Assembly (NCBI GenBank): GCA_029990175.1
Contig: JARKIP010000033.1
Coordinates: 1,426,001 to 1,490,000, forward strand
Length of the DNA stretch: 64,000 nt
Direction of reading: 5' to 3'
Origin: Petunia secreta
Lineage: Eukaryota; Streptophyta; Magnoliopsida; Solanales; Solanaceae
Position numbers and translations under genes: made by a program. The notes under the pieces were generated by a model. That model saw only the letters and a program-made list of their open reading frames with translations. It was not told where the DNA came from and did no database searches. Position 1 is the stretch's first letter, and every line of letters begins with the position of its first letter. Below, in pieces: positions 58,264 through 64,000 of the stretch.

Positions 58264-59841
58264 ATGGCCACTAGAACATTTGACATTGGTTGGAAAACCT
58301 AAGCATATATCAACAAGACCGAATTAAAGTGGCCTTAGGAAACATGATTTCACTAATGGAGCACACTGCAGTAGAAAGGATGATAGAAGCAGCAGTACAT
58401 TATTGGAATGCCGATCGAGCATTTTTTCACTTTGGGAGTGTAGAGTTGACACCATTGCTGGAGGAAATAGGCGGGTTAACTCAATTACCATTCGAAAGTG
58501 AAGAAGTCTTGATGTCTAAGAACATTTCACCCGAGGAGTTCTTCGAAATGGTAGGGTTTAAGCCCGAGTTATGAACAGACAGTATATGGCAATCGGGAAT
58601 TTCTCTAACTTCTATCTATATTAAATTTGGGTATAGAGAAGTATTTCAAGAATCCGAAGACTATTTCAGCATTAATCAGGAAAATTGGCAAGAGCCAAGG
58701 GTACTTGCTTTTGTCACCAGCTTTTTAGGGACTGTCGTGTTTCCACAACACAAAGGACGAGTTGATGTTTGCATGGACTCAATTTCTGATGCCTTACTCA
58801 AAATATGAAATACACTTTGGTATCAATGATTGTTGCAGAGATGTACCGAGCTTTAGAAAGATGCAAGAAGGGTGCTGGTTTCTTTGAAGGTTGCAATTTA
58901 CTTTTACAAATTTGGCTGCTGGAGCATTTGCAAAGGATGGATAACACGGACCAAGCATTCCATTCCATACCGAAAGAAAACTACATCTTGACTCATACCG
59001 CCAGCATGGACAATGATTTTGGGAAATGGGACCAACCAACAACTACCAATAGTTGGCATCACATGTTTTGTTAACTAGCACCTGAAAACATTCAATGGAT
59101 GTTCCATTACTTTCCCAGCACAACAGTAATCACACGGTCCGAAAAAGACTCATTTCTCATCTTAGTAGGCTTTAGAGGAGTTTATCCATACAGTTCTTTA
59201 AGGAAACTTAGACAATCAGGGAGAAAGTAGACTGTACCCCAAATTGCAGACATCAGAAGCTTCAAAGCAAATATTCTCGGAGGAGTGATCCCATTTAAGG
59301 ACAAGATAATGGAACTTTGGAAAGAAAGGCAGCGAATGGGAATCGAGACTATTGGACGAGATAGGTTTGACGCCGGCTGTGACGAAGACTATCCGGACTG
59401 GCTTAGGAAAGACATAGCAAGGACAATTCAACCAAGTGCAACAACGAAAAGGAAAATAAATGCTGATGAGTTGAAATCTGAGTACAAAAGGTTACGCAAA
59501 CAACTGGCAAGGGCACAGGGGAAAATAGAAAAGAAGCAAAGTTTGGTCGAAGCAAAGAACGAAGAAAAAGGCAAATAGCGCAGCAAGGCAGAGCTCCTGA
59601 CAAAATGCATAGAGTCTATCGGCATATGGGCTAGCGAGGGGATGAACTCTTTGGAAAATAAGGGAATAGAGGAGAAAGGAAGAAAGGCTTGGGAAATGTT
59701 GAAGAACTTCACATTTGACATATCCCGGCTCTTGACTGATGTAGACAATATCATCTTCCAAGGATACTCATCAGAGGCAAGCTTGTCCGAGGAAGACTCG
59801 TTCGAAAAAGAAGAAGAATCTTCTAGGGATGGATCAGCCTG
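58264..59841 (+). pseudogene. Element D ORF1, DUF7745-like protein
   Basis: Begins at ATG 58264, the same start as A at 2715, but a deletion near 58286 shifts the frame after about nine codons. Landmarks: NADRAFFHFGSVELTPLLEE near 58410, VTSFLGTVVFPQHKGRVDV near 58710, EMYRALERCKKGAGFFEG near 58835, and MFHYFP, then FLILVGFRGVYPYS near 59100-59190. A basic coiled-coil tail follows (KRKINADELKSEYKRLRKQL near 59450), then an acidic end. Stops lie near 58572, 58806, 59071, 59228 and 59577. Domain order matches ORF1 of Ogre C: DUF7745-like, coiled coil, acidic tail. No catalytic motif is seen. Confidence 0.82.
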
Positions 59842-61101
59842 AAAGACGTTCACCTGGCCATGTCCTAACCTTCTAGCAATGTTTCCACCTTTCGTACCAT
59901 TTCAATATCAGCTGATGTAACAAAAGTCCAATAAATGCAAATATTGTCTTTTAGGCTTCATATTTTGTTAGCGAGTGAAATGATGCATGTGGCATAAAGC
60001 GTTTTTCAAAAATCATCGTGCGTAAAACGGCCTTCATAGTATAGGATGCATTTCTTATTTTGATATGTGTGCATTGCATGAATTTGTCTGTTGCTCTAGG
60101 TCTTTAAAGGAATCCTTTCTCCAAATTCATTCGCCTACTCAGGCACCTCCTCTCCTTACTCTATGCCCAAATCCTGATATCTAAACCTTTTCGCATGTCC
60201 AAACTGTCCCTAAATTCACTCAAAAGTCCATTACTCAAAGGTTGGCTCGAGTTGAATACCAAGGCAAAAGATATGGTTAAGCAAGTGCACTCATCACGGA
60301 TTTTCTGAAATAAGGAAGTTTTTCACAGCAATTCCCACCAGCTCTCTCCTCTCTCTACAAACTACCAATAAGGCTTGCCAGTCGAGAAATGTAAGCCTTT
60401 ACCAAAAGAAGAAAGATGAAGTCTCTTTTGCTGCAGCCACCCAACACCCTACTTTTAACCACTACTATCAAACAGCACTACCATTTTATCCCTACCCTCA
60501 TATACCACTTAAATATCCCATTTACAACAATCAACCTACTCGACCTATATTCCACATTCCAGCACTAAACCGTCCACCATACTAGCAAAACACTCAATCC
60601 AACTACTAAAATATACTACCATACCCTCCTCAGCCTCTCCCTGATGCCAACCAAAGACCAAAAAGAAACTACACTCCACTAGCCAAATCCCACACTCAAA
60701 TATTCGAGAGATTGGAAATTGCTGGGCTTATTGCCCCAATCCGTCAACTGTTCCAGCAAGAGCTATGCACATGAAGAAAAATTGACAAAGAAAGAGAAAA
60801 TATTGGTCAAACTCAAAGGCATGCGTGAGTCACTTTAAGACCTTTTGACACCAATATTCAAGGATAATTTTTGTCTCACCTGTCTACGCAGTCGCACCAC
60901 TGACAATACATGACTGTGACGCTAAGCACTTTCCAACTCGCTCCCAGCATTCAAAGGACCAATTCAACTTGAAAAGAGAGACAAAGGCACAATGACAAAA
61001 CCATCATTATATGACAAACCTGCAGATCCCTGGAGCATTTGGAAGTATATCTTCACCCATTAGCAAAGATAGAGCAAGACGGTGAAGTTATTTGAGACAC
61101 T
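59842..61101 (+). pseudogene. gag: Element D spacer and degenerate gag remnant
   Basis: 59842-60230 is spacer. From about 60340 the three frames together show a Pro/Tyr/Gln/Thr-rich stretch (60430-60680) like the linker of Tat/Ogre Gag. A remnant near 60700-60745 resembles the IFERLxxAGLIxPI segment that precedes the zinc knuckle region. No open frame exceeds 60 codons and the Retrotrans_gag core is not recognisable. It is cut by the LTR at 61102. Confidence 0.5.
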
Positions 61102-64000
61102 TGTCATACCCGATTTTGGACTCAACTCGAGGAGAGTCAGGTTTCGGATTTGACTGGGTGAACTCGTTTGAGTTTAGATGTTTGGAGTCGCCACCTAACA
61201 TAGTCTTCTAAGGTGTATTAGGCCACCTAAGTATCTAAGGTCAAGTTCCATAGGTCATAGTAGTCTATTCCAGAGATTCTAAAGGGTAAGAAGTCCAAAT
61301 GACTCAGAGAAGAAGGTGTTAGTCACTTTCCCGAGTCCCACGAAAGGTGGTTCCCGTCCGAGTCTATGTTTTGGGATAAAAGTAGTGCATATTATCATAA
61401 ATACTAACTTGGGAATTAATTTAGCATTTTAGCTCAAAATGTAACATATCTATGCAATTTAGAATACATATACACAAATGGTTCACATTCGGCCTATATT
61501 TAAGTCTAGTCGTATTTTACGGCCTTTAATATCAAATGCCTGATCTTATTTTAACATGCAAAGGGTGTTCAATTCAGCTTATCTATGCAATTCTCACACT
61601 TAAATAATTTTGCGTAAATGGTCCAGTTTGTAAATAAAATTCAGATTTATCAAAAAAACTGAAAGGGGTGTCGTTTTAAAACGAAATGTTGGCCATTTAG
61701 GGTCGGTGTGACTCGTGATTTATTGTCGAGCCCTAACCTTAATGACTTTTTTGTGTAGGGGTTAGATTTTGGGAAATATATAGGCGAAGGGGTTATTTTC
61801 GAAGATGGGTTCACAGAAGCACACAAAGGCAGATAAGAGGCAGTCGCACGTAATAATATACATATATAGGTATAAACATGCAAATACATGACTAAATGAT
61901 AGTTATATCTTTAGAAAAAAATATTTTAAAGTGTACAAGCGACCTCAAGAACTTTATACACCCCTATACACTATTAGATTAGTGTATACGAGCGTTAGGG
62001 TAGTCAAAATCAGTTTATGCACGTAAAGGACCCTTTTGAAAACAATTTTGGGCCCAGACTGTTTATGTAAAAGAGCGGCGGATTCAATTTTCAGAAACAG
62101 TCCACTTTAGACACAAATAGCACAAATAACCCCTGTCAAGTGAATTTTAGATTCAAACACTCAGAATAGCGAGTTGTCATAATATTTTACAGTGTTATCA
62201 TTCGCAGAACATGCAGTTTTATAGGAATAGTATGAGACTTTTGATTTTAAACAAAGAATGCTTATGCAGATTCCTAAATGTCATGCTTTGTAACACATAT
62301 GAGTAAAGGGTTAAGAGAAGAGACCTTGGATGGCTGTACACATAGTGTAGTGAACTGCATGCCCATTTTTTAAAGGATACAGGGAGGGAGTCCTAAAATA
62401 TACATAAGTTGGGACAGTTTCTAAGGGGAAAAAGTAGAAAGAAAGGGAAAAGGTCAAGTAATATCCTGCGCTGGTAGCCTATTTAGGCATAGCTTCTTCA
62501 GAGAAGAGGGAGTTTCTCCCCAGCCTTTCAAGTACAGTAAAAGGACTGTAAATACAACCTGATATAACCCCCTGAGGTTATCTTCACATGTGCCACAAGA
62601 AAGGAGTCAGCAGGGCCCTAAACAGAGCCCAAACAGAGATGGCAAGTAGATGGGAATTGTGCCAAAGGAATTAGATCTTAACAGCAAACCATGAGGAGTA
62701 TTATAACTCTAACTGCACCCTTTTAATAATGTTGACATGTTTTTAACAAATATACAGAGATCACCTAGGCTTAGCAGAACCCCCAGACCCAAAAGCAAAA
62801 CAAAGTACACCAACAGTTTAACCAAAACAGAGATAGGATAAGAGTATGCTAGGCAAACAGACATACAGAGATGTAATAGGTGATCAAGAGGTGAAAGGAA
62901 TACCTTCAAGCACTGTGAAAATAATTGAATGCAGAAAGAAGAGAGGAGGACATGATCAACACACATACAAGCAAAGGCAGTAATCCTTCAGGAGAGCATA
63001 TAAGCAAAGAAAAAGGATTGAATGCCAGAGAAGATATGCCAAATTTCTAAGTGTATCAGTGTTGGTTTCTGAATGTTATCTCCAGAAAACTTGTCTAAGT
63101 TAAAGGAAGAGGTCAGTTTATATAGGTGAGGGGTGGGGGATTTTGAAAAGCAAACGGGTAAATTACATAAGGCAAGGGATATTATTTCCTCGAAATAACA
63201 GGGGACAGACTTGTGTCCTTCCAAAAATAGAGCAGCCAATCCCCAAAACTAAGGCAAATCAATCCTAAATTGATTTGGATTCCCCCCTTTCAAACCCAAC
63301 ATAGTCTAGGTTCACAAATCCATTCACAAAAAAGTTTGATCCTTAACAGATTTCAAAAAAAAAAAAAACATATCCATCCCCACGCCAGTTTCCTTCTCAA
63401 TTTTTAATCAAATACCAATCAAATCACTTCTAAAATTTCAAGCTAATCCTATCAGCCCTTCCTCATCACATTCGAACACATAACTATAAGCAAGAACAGA
63501 TACAATGGACACTAGGATCATGCTTGGACACAAACAATTTACAATAAAAAGATTCAAAGTACTGAGTAACTGTCTAAGCATATCAATGTACTAAACAAAA
63601 TAATAATAACCATTGGATGTAATCATAATAGATTAATCATGCAAAAAAACAAATAAGTTAACAACTAAGAAATCAAATACTTTAGGCATGTGATTAAGCA
63701 AAATTCAGAACCAAACACAAAAGCAAAATTAAAGTGTTACCCGTCAACACCGAAGTCGGGTCAAATCAACCCGTCACAGATTTAACTCGCATGGGTTTTC
63801 TTACCACTTTTAGACGATAACACCATTAAATCATGGCCTGAACCCCGCCGGAGGCGTCTCCCGGTGGTGGTGGTTCAGTTATCAAAAGGTCAAATTATGC
63901 CCTCGTCCAAATATCATCACAAATGTACAGGTTTTGTAGCGCTTAATGAGGAGAGTGAAATGGTGCCATTTTCCCCAATTTTCACCGGCCAATTTGACCG
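61102..64000 (-). repeat. Tat/Ogre-type LTR, reverse orientation (runs off window)
   Basis: The plus strand starts TGTCATACCCGATTTTGG, the reverse of an LTR end, and its first 350 bases parallel the reversed end of the LTR at 34743-36180, including GGAGTCGCCACCTAA at 61184-61198. At least 2.9 kb long with no end in the window. It is inserted in the gag remnant of D. No gene: open frames at 61650-61889, 62709-62966 and 62988-63239 have no domain. Whether it is a solo LTR or one end of an element cannot be seen. Confidence 0.75.

Larger units (their letters stand above)
53327..61101 (+). mobile_element. Tat/Ogre-like element D, 5' part
   Basis: Plus strand: LTR 53327-56019, primer site 56023, leader with hairpin repeats, DUF7745-like ORF1 and gag remnant. 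It is cut at 61102 by an LTR in the opposite orientation. It is inserted in the Athila-like integrase H; the left flank is GGAAT, and the matching right flank is not in the window. Leader and ORF1 start match element A. Confidence 0.9.

Noticed and set aside
58290..58574. Separate small gene beginning at 58290
   Set aside because: The codon there is TTG, and the frame is the continuation of ORF1 after a small deletion relative to element A.
1..64000. Integrated pararetrovirus or geminivirus sequence
   Set aside because: All RT and integrase matches fit copia or Ty3/gypsy elements with LTRs; no movement-protein or replication-protein motif was seen.

Overview
The window is plant nuclear DNA made almost entirely of transposable elements nested in one another. 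I found no host gene, no rRNA or tRNA gene and no CRISPR array. The families seen are Ty1/copia elements primed by initiator tRNA-Met, Tat/Ogre-type Ty3/gypsy elements with a second RNase H and a DUF7745-like extra ORF, an Athila-like integrase and CACTA transposons. Together with the AT-rich sequence they point to a large-genome dicot. Solanaceae is my best guess from the look of the copia and Ogre-like families, but that is inference.

Layout, left half. Copia element E (1-1319, minus, cut by the window edge) sits in the leader of a Tat/Ogre-like element A (1320-3416, plus). A is split within its gag-pro reading frame by copia element B (3417-34079, plus, Sirevirus-like), which is bounded by a perfect 5-bp duplication GCAAG. 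B is itself split between reverse transcriptase and RNase H by a 21.5-kb Ogre element C (8643-30175, minus). C has 4.1-kb LTRs, ORF1, gag, protease, a candidate intron, RT-RNase H, a second RNase H, integrase and a 42-bp tandem array in its 3' UTR. A resumes at 34085 and ends in a truncated LTR at 36180.

Layout, right half. From 36181 to 52312 lies copia element G on the minus strand. It is interrupted by two CACTA elements, F1 (38378-45428) and F2 (48031-50287). They lie in opposite orientation, each has a perfect 3-bp duplication, and F2 is an internally deleted relative of F1. Next comes a fragment of an Athila-like integrase H (about 52375-53326, minus). H is broken by another Tat/Ogre-like element D (53327-61101, plus: LTR, tRNA-Arg-type primer site, leader with hairpin repeats, DUF7745-like ORF, gag remnant). 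D is broken in turn by an LTR in the opposite orientation (61102 to the right edge).

Order of events from the nesting: H before G and D; G before A, F1 and F2; A before B and E; B before C; D before the right-edge LTR. Every pol region is damaged by stops, frameshifts, deletions or lost catalytic residues, so no element looks autonomous. The most interesting signals are the F1/F2 transposon pair, a near-palindromic GGAAC...GTTCC-type motif scattered through copia family B/E, hairpin-forming leader repeats in A and D, primer-site-like decamers inside all the Tat/Ogre LTRs, the tandem array in C, and a second gag-like domain in G.
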